NCBI RefSeq assembly: GCF_001618425.1
Contig: NZ_BDCU01000049.1
Span: forward strand, 1-64,000
Reading direction: 5' to 3'
DNA: 64,000 nucleotides
From: Nocardia fusca NBRC 14340
GTDB lineage: Bacteria; Actinomycetota; Actinomycetes; Mycobacteriales; Mycobacteriaceae
Of the stretch, positions 35,907 to 44,540 are shown one piece after another. How positions within the stretch are numbered: position 1 is the stretch's first letter; the number at the start of each line of letters is the position of its first letter. The position numbers and the translations under genes are program-made. The notes beneath the pieces were generated by a model that worked only from the letters and a program-made list of their open reading frames with translations, made no database searches and was not told where the DNA came from.

Positions 35907-36695
35907 ATGAACTCGCTGCTTTCTGCCCTGCCCGCCCCGGCCCGCCGGTTCGCCGCCCTCGTCGTCCCCGTGCTGATCGCGATAGCCCTGGTCGCGGGCT
36001 TTCTCCTACAGGGCTGTAGTCCCACCCCGACCGATCCCGCCGCCGGCGCCGCGAAATCGGTCGCCGGTACCGCCGCCGAAATACGGTCCGCGCTCGACAA
36101 GCTGCCGGTGAAAGCCGAGGTGGGGATGGCCGGGTACAGCCGGGAGAAGTTCCCGCACTGGGACAACAACGAACCCGAACACGGCTTCGGCCCGGAATTC
36201 GCCCAGTACCTCAAATGCACCACCCGCGAGGTGATGATGCTGCGCGATGCCACCGGCGAGGTGAGCCTCGATCCGAAGACCTGCGATCTGAAGATCGGCA
36301 CAGGCGGCGGCTGGCAGGACGCCTACGGCGTCATGGACAGCAAGACCGGGAAGCTGAAGCCGTACAAGTTCATCGTCGAGGCCAAGAGTGTCGACGCCGA
36401 GCACATCGTGCCGCTCGCCGAGGCCTGGCGGTCGGGAGCCAAGGATCTCGACACCGACACCCGGCGCCGGATCGCCAACGACGCGCTGAACCTCATCGCC
36501 TCCGATCCGTCGGCCAACCGTTCCAAGGGCGACCAGGACGCGGCGCACTATCTGCCGCCGGGGAGTTTCCGGTGTGGCTATGTCTCGCATTACGTGCAGG
36601 TCAAGCTAAAGTACGGCCTGAGCGTTGACCCAGAGGAACAGACCGCACTGCGCACCGCGGTGGACGACTGCGTCGAACGGGGTGAGTTCAAATAG
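35907..36695 (+). CDS. Exported HNH-type (DUF1524-like) nuclease
   Basis: The product is 262 residues with an N-terminal export signal (FAALVVPVLIAIALVAGFLL) followed by QGCS, a possible lipobox. The nuclease core is DAEHIVPLAEAWRSGAKDLD, with the catalytic His-containing strand, and NDALNLIASDPSANRSKGDQ, the Asn/Asp part of the beta-beta-alpha metal finger. It ends with RCGYVSHYVQVKLKYGL, conserved in secreted actinobacterial members. Expected to cut nucleic acid outside the membrane, either for nutrient use or competition. GCGGAGGTCCGGCG precedes the ATG. Confidence 0.85.
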   Translation: MNSLLSALPAPARRFAALVVPVLIAIALVAGFLLQGCSPTPTDPAAGAAKSVAGTAAEIRSALDKLPVKAEVGMAGYSREKFPHWDNNEPEHGFGPEFAQYLKCTTREVMMLRDATGEVSLDPKTCDLKIGTGGGWQDAYGVMDSKTGKLKPYKFIVEAKSVDAEHIVPLAEAWRSGAKDLDTDTRRRIANDALNLIASDPSANRSKGDQDAAHYLPPGSFRCGYVSHYVQVKLKYGLSVDPEEQTALRTAVDDCVERGEFK

Positions 36696-36727
36696 CCGAA
36701 GTCATCGAGTTACCCGCCTCGGCATCG

Positions 36728-36955
36728 GTGATGACCCGCGAAGAGGGCACCATCTCCGGCGAGCTCGACATCACCGTCGATCCCGGAGGTTTCGGTCTCG
36801 TCCGCTACCGGGAGACCGAGGACTGGTACACGATCGGCAATCTGGACGACGACGAGCCGCGCACCTGGAAATCGGTCGCGGAACTCGAGGAAGCAATAGT
36901 GAAGGGCATCGGGGCCCGCGACGCCGCGGGAAATACGATCCCCTTCGAATGCTGA
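36728..36955 (+). CDS. Small acidic hypothetical protein after the nuclease
   Basis: The product is 74-75 residues; the start is GTG 36728 or ATG 36731. It is strongly acidic (about 17 Asp/Glu against 7 Lys/Arg) and has no signal peptide. It starts about 33 bases after the nuclease stop on the same strand. A role as a nuclease inhibitor is possible from charge and position but is only a guess. Confidence 0.55.
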   Translation: MMTREEGTISGELDITVDPGGFGLVRYRETEDWYTIGNLDDDEPRTWKSVAELEEAIVKGIGARDAAGNTIPFEC

Positions 36956-37006
36956 CGACCGACCGGACGGCCCGGCGGCGAGTCACCTCGCCACCGGGCC
37001 GTTCGG

Positions 37007-38215
37007 CTACCCGGCCGAGGCCGGGGTGCGGCGCACCGGCTCGTCCCAGGTGATCCGATAGCGCTGTTCGGTGGCGACCGTCTTCTCCGGTTTCATCACC
37101 GTGCGCGCCAGGACGGGCATCAGCCACTGCATCATCCGGCGGGCCACCGGTCCGGGCGTCTTACTGTGATTGATCTTCGCCGCGCGCGCGGCCACACCTT
37201 CCACCCGGGCGCGGCGCAGCGTCTCGTAGGCCGCAAAGGCCTCGGCCGGTTCGGGAATGTCCCGCAGGCACCTAGCCAGTTCGATCGCGCTCTCGATCGC
37301 CAGCGACGCACCCTGCCCGGAACTGTTCGACGGTGCGTGCACCGCGTCGCCCACCAGCACCATTCGCCCCCGGTACCAGTGTGGAACCGGCGGCATGATG
37401 TGTAACGCGCCCACGGTTTCCAGCTGGTCGGCGGTGGTGGCCCGGGCCAGTTGCCCGCCCGGTGTGTCGTCGCCGTAGGTTTCGCGCAGCACCTCCAGCC
37501 AGTGTTCGGCGGGGATCCGGCGCGCGTCGGTGAGTGAGAGATATTCCTTGCTGGGCAGATTCGCTCCCCAGCCGATCCGGCCGGGACCGGCGCTCCAGTA
37601 CAGGTAGTAGGCCCGGGAACCGTAGGCGAAAACGATGGTGTCGGGTTCGATATCGACCGCGCAGTCCACGGTCGCGCCGAAACCGAGCATCCCGGTGTAT
37701 TCGGGGCCCGGCGCCGCCGGATCGATCAGCCCCCGCACGGTGGAGCGGATACCGTCCGCACCGATGAGCACGTCGGCGGTGGCGGTGCTGCCGTCGGTGA
37801 ACCGGGCGAGCACGCCGTCGGCGGTCTGCTCCGCCGATTCGAGCCGCTTGCCGAATTCGACCGGCACCCCGGCGGCCACCGCCCGCTCGTGCAGGGTGCG
37901 GTGCAGTTCGCCACGATCGACCAGTTGCAGCGGCGGCTGATCCCCCAGCACGGGCATGGACAGCAGCTTTCCGCCGACCGACAGCGCCATCCGCGGGACC
38001 GGTACCGCGATATCGCGGACCGCGTCCCCGGCGCCGATCACATCCAGGGCGGCGACACCGTTCGGTGCCAGGGCCAGCCCGCTGCCGATCGTGTACGCGG
38101 GGCTCGGATACGCCTCGTAGACGCGGGCATCGATACCCGCTTTGTGCAGTGCGGTGGCCACCACGGGCCCCGCGATTCCGCCGCCGATCACCAGGGCGGT
38201 CGCTGTTGCGGACAT
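37007..38215 (-). CDS. FAD-dependent monooxygenase (PHBH-like)
   Basis: The product is 402 residues. It has the FAD-binding motif VIGGGIAGPVVATALHKAG at the N-terminus, the DG motif in LIGADGIRSTVRG, and the second FAD motif RMVLVGDAVHAPSNSSGQGA with the conserved GD. This is the aromatic-ring hydroxylase (group A flavoprotein) layout; the substrate is unknown. GAGGAG precedes the ATG. It lies downstream of the PadR regulator on the same strand, separated by 228 bases full of inverted repeats. Confidence 0.88.
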   Translation of the reverse strand: MSATATALVIGGGIAGPVVATALHKAGIDARVYEAYPSPAYTIGSGLALAPNGVAALDVIGAGDAVRDIAVPVPRMALSVGGKLLSMPVLGDQPPLQLVDRGELHRTLHERAVAAGVPVEFGKRLESAEQTADGVLARFTDGSTATADVLIGADGIRSTVRGLIDPAAPGPEYTGMLGFGATVDCAVDIEPDTIVFAYGSRAYYLYWSAGPGRIGWGANLPSKEYLSLTDARRIPAEHWLEVLRETYGDDTPGGQLARATTADQLETVGALHIMPPVPHWYRGRMVLVGDAVHAPSNSSGQGASLAIESAIELARCLRDIPEPAEAFAAYETLRRARVEGVAARAAKINHSKTPGPVARRMMQWLMPVLARTVMKPEKTVATEQRYRITWDEPVRRTPASAG

Positions 38216-38263
38216 GGGAGTACTCCTCGGGAGTTCGAATCGACGCCGCCGACCCGCGGCGGC

Positions 38264-38308
38264 ACGGTCCGCAACCCTCGTGGTTCGGACCGTTTCCTTG
38301 CCGAACCA
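38264..38308 (-). promoter_or_regulatory. Overlapping inverted repeats in the monooxygenase leader
   Basis: The segment ending ACGGTCCGCAACC (38264-38276) pairs with GGTTCGGACCGT (38282-38293) with one bulge. Part of that same right arm, TGGTTCGG (38281-38288), pairs perfectly with CCGAACCA (38301-38308). The two stems exclude each other. They lie 49-93 bases before the monooxygenase start, a layout compatible with attenuation or with two operator sites. Confidence 0.4.
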
Positions 38309-38396
38309 CCCCGGCGTCCACCCACCCGGTTATCCTGTGTTCTGCCAAACTCGTGGCCGGGTGTGCGTCCGCGCGGGCACGGTCCGAGACGGTGAT

Positions 38397-38438
38397 CCGA
38401 GCTCGATGGTGGTGTTGCCGCACCTCCATCGAGCTCGG
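38397..38438 (-). terminator. Large stem-loop after the PadR gene
   Basis: Two 18-base arms (38397-38414 and 38421-38438; core CCGAGCTCGATGG and CCATCGAGCTCGG) pair with one mismatch around the loop TTGCCG. It starts 5 bases after the PadR stop codon. No U-tract follows. It probably ends or stabilises the PadR transcript. Confidence 0.55.
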
Positions 38439-38443
38439 TTGGT

Positions 38444-39103
38444 TCACTGATCCGTCGTGCTATCAGCCCCCTCCACGTACGCGCGAGCGCGGGCGCTGTC
38501 CACGCCCGGCCCGTTCCGGTGCCAGGCCCGCCATTCCGCCAGATCGGGGAAGGTTCCCTCGACCAGCTCGGCGCGCAACGCCCTGGTCCACTCCGCCTCG
38601 GCCTCGAGCACGGTGAGCCCGTACTCGGATTCGATCAGGAAGAGCCGGGGCAATGTACCGGCGAGCTCGGCGAACTCCGCGCGCACCTGCGCGATCTGCT
38701 CGTCCAGTGCGGCCAGCCGGCGGCCCAGCAGCTCGGCCACGTCCTCCGGCGGCAGCACCGCCAGAATCGACAGGCCCGCGACGAACCTGCCCCGCTCGGG
38801 TTCCGGTTCCGCGATCAGCTCCCGGGTCCAGTCGACGAGTTCGCGCCGTCCGGCCGCGGTGATCCGATAGATCACCCGCTCCGGCCGCGCCCCCTCGCGC
38901 TCACTGCCCACCACCTCGAGGAAACCGGCCTTCGCCAGGTTCTGCACAACCGTGTACAGCGACCCCCATTTGATATCGATGTCCCGGTCTTTGCCGTACT
39001 CACGCAGCCGGGCCGCGATCTGATACCGGTGCATGGCCTCGTCCTGCATCACCGCGAGCACCGCGAGGGCCAGCAGATTGCCGACCTTGCGCTTCTTCGC
39101 CAT
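38444..39103 (-). CDS. PadR-family transcriptional regulator
   Basis: The product is 219 residues. The N-terminal winged helix reads LLALAVLAVMQDEAMHRYQI with WGSLYTVVQNLAKAGFLEVV, and RVIYRITAAGRRELVDW is the PadR wing. The C-terminal part is the Vir_act_alpha_C-type coiled dimerisation domain. It likely controls itself and the downstream FAD monooxygenase gene; a 28-base palindrome sits 12 bases before its ATG. Confidence 0.9.
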   Translation of the reverse strand: MAKKRKVGNLLALAVLAVMQDEAMHRYQIAARLREYGKDRDIDIKWGSLYTVVQNLAKAGFLEVVGSEREGARPERVIYRITAAGRRELVDWTRELIAEPEPERGRFVAGLSILAVLPPEDVAELLGRRLAALDEQIAQVRAEFAELAGTLPRLFLIESEYGLTVLEAEAEWTRALRAELVEGTFPDLAEWRAWHRNGPGVDSARARAYVEGADSTTDQ

Positions 39104-39114
39104 ACACCCTCCTT

Positions 39115-39142
39115 ACTCGCCTACGAATATACGTGAGCGAGT
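39115..39142. promoter_or_regulatory. PadR operator candidate
   Basis: This 28-base imperfect palindrome has outer arms ACTCGC and GCGAGT, inner arms ACG and CGT, and the AT-rich centre AATATA. It lies 12 bases upstream of the PadR start, over the likely promoter. The large AT-centred palindrome fits PadR autoregulation. Confidence 0.55.
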
Positions 39143-39235
39143 ACATGGGCGACAAGAGCCGGGTTCCGCAGCATGCGACCCAACCATCGAAGCCCGACGT
39201 AACCCATGCGTCGAGTTTTGCGAGACACCTCAAAG

Positions 39236-39350
39236 GGTTGAGGCCCGTCTCGCCGTTTCGGCCTCGAAAGCGCATGAGCGAAGCTCGAGTCTCGAGGCCG
39301 AAACGGCGAGACCCAGGGGGCCTCAACCCCGCGACGCCGCAGGCGGCGCC
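39236..39350. repeat. Dispersed palindromic element (copy D)
   Basis: A 93-base palindrome (39236-39328) has outer arms GGTTGAGGCCC and GGGCCTCAACC and inner arms based on TCTCGCCGTTTCGGCC. It is followed at 39335-39348 by a small GC hairpin and then six A. It fills most of the 355-base gap between the PadR gene and the MmcQ/YjbR gene. It belongs with copy E at 62968. Confidence 0.8.
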
Positions 39351-39458
39351 AAAAAACACAGCACCTTCACGCGTAGGCCCACATCGCTCTACCTTCCCGA
39401 GCAAGCCCACACCGAACATCGCGATATCGAAGGCAGCGCGCACCGGACACTTCCGGCC

Positions 39459-39797
39459 CTATGAAACCCCCGCCGCGAGGCTCTCCGGCGCCGCCAGCCG
39501 CCACGAATCCAGGATTATGTCCCGCATTTCGGCCAGGTCGTCCAGCGCCGCGAGCCGTACCCGGACCCACGGGTTGTTGGCCTCGTGCCCGGCGATCCAG
39601 AACTTGTCCGGTTCGGCCTGCACCAGTTCGTCCCGGTCGACGACCGGGCAGCGCACCGCCATCGAGGTCTCGTCCTCGGGCAGGGTGAGGAACAACCGGC
39701 GCTCCACCTTGAAGATCGGCATGCCCCAGGCGAACTCTTCGGTCGTGGCCGGGAGGGCCAGGGCATAGGAGCGGACATCGTCCCCGGTGGCGGTCAT
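39459..39797 (-). CDS. MmcQ/YjbR-family protein
   Basis: The product is 112 residues of the MmcQ/YjbR family, a CyaY-like DNA-binding fold of unknown function. Typical segments are ALALPATTEEFAWGMPIFKV, FLTLPEDETSMAVRC, and NNPWVRVRLAALDD. The ATG at 39797 gives the family length. It lies 52 bases after pncA on the same strand and may be the last gene of the pncB-pncA unit. Confidence 0.85.
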   Translation of the reverse strand: MTATGDDVRSYALALPATTEEFAWGMPIFKVERRLFLTLPEDETSMAVRCPVVDRDELVQAEPDKFWIAGHEANNPWVRVRLAALDDLAEMRDIILDSWRLAAPESLAAGVS

Positions 39798-39849
39798 GAC
39801 GGAGATTGTGCCCGGACCCGGTGACAAGTGCACCCGCCGTGGGCCGCGC

Positions 39850-40425
39850 TCAGGCGCCGGCCACGACCACGGCACCGGAGAGTTCGACCCCGGCCGCGTT
39901 CAGTTCGTCCAGAGCCTTCTCGACGGTCGCCGGTGCGACGCCGGCGGTGAGACCGAGCAGGATCCGTGTGGTGAAACCGGCGGCGACGGCATCCAGCGCG
40001 GTCGCCCGGACACAGTGGTCGGTGGCGATACCCGCGACATCGACCGCGCCGATATCGCGGGCGCGTAACCACTCGGTGAGAGTTTCCCCGGCCGTCGACG
40101 CGCCCTCGAATCCCGAGTAGGCGGCCGAATACTCGCCCTTGGAGAAGACCTCCTGCACCGCGGCGGTATCGAATCGCGGATGGAAATCGGCCCCCGGGGT
40201 GCCGACCCGGCAGTGCGGCGGCCAGCTGTCCACATAGTCGGGTGTCTCGGAGAAATGGGAGCCCGGGTCGATGTGGTAATCGCGGGTGGCCACCACCGCG
40301 GCGTACCGGTTCTCGGACAGATATTCGCTGATCAACTCCGCGACGCGGGCGCCACCCGATACGGCAAGCGAACCGCCCTCGCAGAAATCGTTCTGCACAT
40401 CCACCACGATCAGCGCGCGTTTCAT
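39850..40425 (-). CDS. pncA: Nicotinamidase/pyrazinamidase PncA
   Basis: The product is 191 residues, an isochorismatase-fold amidase that converts nicotinamide to nicotinate (and activates pyrazinamide). The catalytic triad is visible: Asp8 in VVDVQNDF, Lys in SKGEYSAAYSGF, and Cys in IATDHCVRAT. The metal site is RDYHIDPGSHF with the later His in WPPHCRVGTPG. It starts 27 bases after the pncB stop on the same strand, so both NAD-salvage steps are encoded together. Confidence 0.95.
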   Translation of the reverse strand: MKRALIVVDVQNDFCEGGSLAVSGGARVAELISEYLSENRYAAVVATRDYHIDPGSHFSETPDYVDSWPPHCRVGTPGADFHPRFDTAAVQEVFSKGEYSAAYSGFEGASTAGETLTEWLRARDIGAVDVAGIATDHCVRATALDAVAAGFTTRILLGLTAGVAPATVEKALDELNAAGVELSGAVVVAGA

Positions 40426-40452
40426 GATTCCAGTCTCCTCGCGTACGCCCGG

Positions 40453-41772
40453 TCAGGCCAGGAATGTAGTCGCCACCGCCGGGTCACCGCCGGACAGTTT
40501 GAGTCCCTCCCACGGCAGACTCACCAAGCCTCGGGCGACCAGATCCCGGGATTCGGCGAGGCCGGGCAGGTCCAGCACCGCACCACCGCGCATCAGCGGG
40601 ACCGACAGATCGCGCACCTCGTAGCCGGCGGGCGCCGGCCGGTCGGCGGTCGCGGGGTACACGATCTCCTCCACTATGGTCCCGGTGCCGCGCGCCAGGC
40701 GCACCGCGCGTTTGGCTCCGCCGCGGGATTCCTTGTGACTGGACCGTTTGGCCACCGGCAGCCCCTCGACCTCGACCAGCTTGTAGACCATTCCGGCGGT
40801 CGGCGCCCCGGAACCGGTGACCAGCTGGGTGCCGACCCCGTAGGCGTCCACCGGTTCGGCCCGCAGCGCCGCGATGGCGTACTCGTCCAGATCCCCGGAC
40901 ACGACGATCCGGGTTTTCACCGCGCCCAATTCGTCCAGTTGCCGGCGTACCTGCCGGGCCAGAACACCGAGGTCACCGGAGTCGATCCGCACCGCGCCGA
41001 GTTCCGGCCCCGCGACCTCGACCGCGAGCGCGACGCCGCGGGTGATGTCGAAGGTGTCGACCAGCAGGGTGGTGCCGGTGCCGTGCGCCGCCACCTGACT
41101 GCGGAACGCCTCGATCTCGTGCTCGCCGTCGGCGCCGCTGTGTACCAGGGTGAACGCGTGCGCACTGGTACCCGCGCCGGGCACGCCGTAGCGGCGGACC
41201 GCCTCCAGATTGGAGGTCGCGTGGAAACCGGCCAGGTAGGCCGCCCGCGCACTGGCAGGTGCGGCCTGCTCATGGGTGCGCCGCGAACCCATCTCGATCA
41301 TCCGGCGCCCGTCGGCGGCACTCACCATCCGGGCGGCCGCGGCGGCGATCGCGCTGTCGTGGTTGAACACCGACAGCACCAGTGTCTCGAGCAGCACGCA
41401 TTCGGCGAAGGTTCCGGTCACCGAGAGGATCGGCGAACCCGGGAAGTACAGCTCGCCTTCCGGATAGCCGTCGATATCGCCGGTGAACCGATAATCGCGC
41501 AACCAGGCGACCGTATCCGCGTCCAGGAACCGGGCGACGATCTCCAGCTCCGCCGCGCCGAACCGGAAATGGGCCAGCGCATCGAGGAAACGGCCGGTAC
41601 CGGCCACAACGCCGTATCTGCGACCGTGCGGCAAACGCCGGGCGAACACCTCGAAGGTGCACCGCCGCGCCGCGGAACCGTCGGCGAGCGCGGCGGCCAG
41701 CATGGTGAGCTCGTATTGGTCGGTCAGCAGAGCGGTGCTGCCGGCCGCGTCGCGCAGGTCCACGGCTGTCAC
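40453..41772 (-). CDS. pncB: Nicotinate phosphoribosyltransferase PncB
   Basis: The product is 439 residues and makes nicotinate mononucleotide from nicotinate and PRPP, following PncA in NAD salvage. It shows LLTDQYELTMLAAALADG at the N-terminus, FEVFARRLPHGRRYGVVAG, the phosphohistidine-type loop near SSHKESRGG, and RIDSGDLGVLARQVR. It starts with GTG. It is divergent from clpS with a 171-base gap, the same arrangement as in M. tuberculosis. Confidence 0.95.
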   Translation of the reverse strand: MTAVDLRDAAGSTALLTDQYELTMLAAALADGSAARRCTFEVFARRLPHGRRYGVVAGTGRFLDALAHFRFGAAELEIVARFLDADTVAWLRDYRFTGDIDGYPEGELYFPGSPILSVTGTFAECVLLETLVLSVFNHDSAIAAAAARMVSAADGRRMIEMGSRRTHEQAAPASARAAYLAGFHATSNLEAVRRYGVPGAGTSAHAFTLVHSGADGEHEIEAFRSQVAAHGTGTTLLVDTFDITRGVALAVEVAGPELGAVRIDSGDLGVLARQVRRQLDELGAVKTRIVVSGDLDEYAIAALRAEPVDAYGVGTQLVTGSGAPTAGMVYKLVEVEGLPVAKRSSHKESRGGAKRAVRLARGTGTIVEEIVYPATADRPAPAGYEVRDLSVPLMRGGAVLDLPGLAESRDLVARGLVSLPWEGLKLSGGDPAVATTFLA

Positions 41773-41943
41773 TGTAAACAGCCCATCCGAGCCGGGGCGA
41801 AGCCCGCCGGGGGCAGCGCCGGGAGCCGCACCGCCGCGGTGGCGTGTCGCGGGTCGTACGCGGCAGCCCGGCAGGCCTGGGCGAGCGGCATCGTTGCTGC
41901 TCCGGGTGTTGTGAATTACTCCGCGCGTCGTACCCTTGAATTC

Positions 41944-42306
41944 ATGGCCTTGTGCAACACCGCACCCCGCTCATCGACGACAGAGGTCCTCCTCGGCGCC
42001 CCCGGCGTCACGTTGTCGGCGGCCCAGGCGACACCGGAGGCCGTGGAGTACACCGAGATCCTCGAGGCGGAGGATCGGCCGTGGGTCACCGTGGTCTGGG
42101 ACGATCCGGTCAACCTCATGCACTACGTCGCCTACATCTTCCAGAAGCTGTTCGGCTACAGCAAAGCCAAGGCGACCGAGCTGATGCTCAAGGTGCACAA
42201 CGAGGGCAAAGCGGTCGTATCGTCGGGATCGCGGGACAAAATGGAACAGGATGTCCGCCGCCTGCACGCGGCGGGCCTGTGGGCGACCATGCAACGAGAC
42301 GACTGA
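41944..42306 (+). CDS. clpS: ATP-dependent Clp protease adaptor ClpS
   Basis: The product is 120 residues. ClpS delivers N-degron substrates to ClpC/ClpAP. The core shows WVTVVWDDPVNLMHYVAYIF (the NLM-type N-degron pocket region), LFGYSKAKATELMLKVHNEG and KMEQDVRRLHAAGLWATMQRD. A 38-residue flexible N-terminus precedes it. The ATG at 41944 is chosen because it gives normal family length. It starts a row of co-directional genes up to cysM. Confidence 0.95.
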   Translation: MALCNTAPRSSTTEVLLGAPGVTLSAAQATPEAVEYTEILEAEDRPWVTVVWDDPVNLMHYVAYIFQKLFGYSKAKATELMLKVHNEGKAVVSSGSRDKMEQDVRRLHAAGLWATMQRDD

Positions 42307-42327
42307 TCGGACGGTTACCGTAGCGAC

Positions 42328-42897
42328 GTGCGTAAATGGAGCCGGAAGAACTCATTGAGCGGTCTCAAACTGCGGTCGGAGATGGACGCGCGCGAAGCCA
42401 GCGTGCTGCGCTCGCTGGTCGGAGCCGTTTCGGGTCTGCTGGGTGAACGCGCCTCCTCGGCCCCGGAGGACGAGCTCGCCGCTCTCACCGGTCTGCGCAG
42501 CGGCAATACCGCGCCGCCCGACGACCCGCGGCTGGCCCGGCTGCTGCCCGAATTCCATCGGGCCGAACCGGGCTCCCCCGACGCCGAACGAGCCGATCTG
42601 AACAGCGCGCTGCGCGGCCTGCACGAGCCGGAGATCATCGACGCGAAACTGGCCGCCGCCGGGGTGGTGCTGCGCACTCTCCCCGAGGACGGCGGCAAGA
42701 TCGTGATCACTCCGGAAGAGGCCGATTCCTGGCTCACCGCACTCACCGATGTCCGGCTGGCTCTCGGCGTGGTGCTGGAGATCGACGCCGACACGCCCGA
42801 GCAGTTCCCGCCCGACGATCCGCGTGCTCCCCATTTGGACGTCTATCACTGGCTGACCTGGATGCAGGACTCCCTACTGCAGGCGATGGCCCCGTGA
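42328..42897 (+). CDS. DUF2017 protein
   Basis: The product is 189 residues and belongs to DUF2017, the family regularly found after clpS in actinobacteria (Rv1332 position). It ends in the conserved YHWLTWMQDSLLQAM. The GTG start is 21 bases after clpS and its stop overlaps the next start in the usual 4-base way. The role is unknown; the conserved neighbourhood hints at a link with protein turnover. Confidence 0.88.
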   Translation: MRKWSRKNSLSGLKLRSEMDAREASVLRSLVGAVSGLLGERASSAPEDELAALTGLRSGNTAPPDDPRLARLLPEFHRAEPGSPDAERADLNSALRGLHEPEIIDAKLAAAGVVLRTLPEDGGKIVITPEEADSWLTALTDVRLALGVVLEIDADTPEQFPPDDPRAPHLDVYHWLTWMQDSLLQAMAP

Positions 42898-43955
42898 CCG
42901 CCGCGCCCGGACCGCGTAACGCGCTCACCGATGTGGCGGGCCTGCTCGTCGGCCACCATGAGGTGCTCGATCCGGACGCGACCCACGGCTCCGGCGCGGC
43001 CACCGGCTGCACCGTGGTCCGCGCGCCGGGCGGCGCGGTCGCCGCGGTGGATGTCCGCGGCGGCGGCCCCGGCACCCGGGAAACCGATCTGCTCGATCCC
43101 GCGAACACGGTCCGGCAGGTCCACGCGATCCTGCTCACCGGCGGCAGCGCCTACGGCCTGGCCGCCGCGGACGGGGTCATGCGCTGGCTGGAGGAACACG
43201 GTGAAGGGCTGCCCATGTCGCCCGAGGACCCCACCCGCGTGGTCCCGATCGTGCCCGGCGCCGTGATCTTCGACCTTGCGGTCGGCGACTGGAACACCCG
43301 CCCCACCGCCGAATTCGGTTATTACGCAGCCGACACCGCCGGACCCGATTTCGTCCGCGGTTGTGCCGGCGCCGGGGTCGGCGCCCAGGCCGGCGCGCTC
43401 AAGGGCGGTATCGGCAGCGCCAGTATCCGGTTCGACGACGGCATCGCCGCCGGGCTCACCGTGGGTGCGCTGGTCGTCGCCAACCCGGTCGGGTCTGTTT
43501 TCGATCCCCGCACCGGGATCCCGTGGGGCGCGGGTACCGACGGACCCGAATTCTTCGGCCTGCGACCGGGCACCGCCGAGGAGCTCGCGGTCGCCAACGC
43601 GCTGGCGGTGAAGGGCACCGTCCTCAACACCACGATCGGGGTGGTCGCCACCGACGCACCGCTGGATCCGGCCGGATGCCGCCGCCTGGCCACGGTAGCC
43701 CACGACGGTCTGGCCCGGGCGGTCCGGCCGGCCCACTCCCCGCTCGACGGAGACACCTTCTTCGCGCTGGCCACCGGCACCGCGACACCGCCGGAAGGGC
43801 CTGCGCTGCCCGCCGCGTTCCCGGCCGACCTGGCGGTGATCGACGCCTTGAGCACCGCGGCGGCCGTCTGCGTCGAACGCGCGGTAGTCGACGCGATCCG
43901 CACCGCCCACTCCGTGGCCGGCATCCCGGCGTACCACGACCTTTTCCCCGGCTGA
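42894..43955 (+). CDS. P1-family (DmpA/ArgJ-like) peptidase
   Basis: The product is 353 residues, an N-terminal-nucleophile hydrolase of the DmpA-like P1 family. Family segments are TDVAGLLVGHHEV, GCTVVRAPGG, ILLTGGSAYGLAAADGVMRW and GCAGAGVGAQAG. The likely self-cleavage point is before the Thr in NTTIGVVATD (about Asn245/Thr246), which would give alpha and beta chains. The M. tuberculosis counterpart is Rv1333. It overlaps DUF2017 by four bases. Confidence 0.9.
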   Translation: MTAAPGPRNALTDVAGLLVGHHEVLDPDATHGSGAATGCTVVRAPGGAVAAVDVRGGGPGTRETDLLDPANTVRQVHAILLTGGSAYGLAAADGVMRWLEEHGEGLPMSPEDPTRVVPIVPGAVIFDLAVGDWNTRPTAEFGYYAADTAGPDFVRGCAGAGVGAQAGALKGGIGSASIRFDDGIAAGLTVGALVVANPVGSVFDPRTGIPWGAGTDGPEFFGLRPGTAEELAVANALAVKGTVLNTTIGVVATDAPLDPAGCRRLATVAHDGLARAVRPAHSPLDGDTFFALATGTATPPEGPALPAAFPADLAVIDALSTAAAVCVERAVVDAIRTAHSVAGIPAYHDLFPG

Positions 43956-44068
43956 CCCCCGTTCCCCACGGGGGCCGTGCACGGTGCCGGGAATACCCGA
44001 ATATCCTCGGCAGTTGTCGGCTGTGACCGGCCGGCGATGGCCGTGACAAGAGGCGGAAGGGTTCGATT

Positions 44069-44491
44069 GTGCTCGTGATCAGGGCCGACCTGGTGGACGC
44101 GATGGTCGCGCACGCGCGCGCCGACCATCCCGACGAGGCCTGCGGCATCATCGCGGGACCCGAGGGGTCCGACCGGCCCGAGCGTTTCGTCGCGATGATG
44201 AACGCGGAGCGGTCGCCCACCTTCTACCGTTTCGATTCCGGCGAACAGCTGAAGGTCTGGCGGGCCATGGACGACGCCGACGAGGAGCCGGTGGTGATCT
44301 ACCACTCGCATACCGCGACCGAGGCCTACCCGAGCCGTACCGATATCTCCTACGCCTCCGAGCCCGGCGCCCACTACGTGCTGATCTCCACCCGTGACGC
44401 CACGAGCCACGAGTTGCGCAGTTACCGGATCGTCGACGGCGCGGTCACCGAGGAGCCGGTTCGGATCGTCGACGCGTACGAAACCGTCTGA
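44069..44491 (+). CDS. JAMM-family metalloprotease Mec (CysO-cysteine peptidase)
   Basis: The product is 140 residues with the JAMM zinc motif HSHTATEAYPSRTD and the upstream Glu in DEACGIIAGPEG. Mec releases cysteine from the CysO-cysteine adduct in the CysO/CysM pathway. Because CysO here has residues after its Gly-Gly, Mec may also mature CysO. It starts with GTG after AGGCGGAAGG and sits 50 bases before cysO. Confidence 0.9.
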   Translation: MLVIRADLVDAMVAHARADHPDEACGIIAGPEGSDRPERFVAMMNAERSPTFYRFDSGEQLKVWRAMDDADEEPVVIYHSHTATEAYPSRTDISYASEPGAHYVLISTRDATSHELRSYRIVDGAVTEEPVRIVDAYETV

Positions 44492-44540
44492 CCGCCACAG
44501 TTTTCGACCCACACACCGAGTACAAGCGAGGAGCAGCACC

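Noticed and set aside
39236..39350. Interpreting copy D as a simple rho-independent terminator
   Set aside because: The A-tract lies on the wrong side for either flanking gene, the stem is far longer than usual, and other copies of the family lie in divergent promoter regions.
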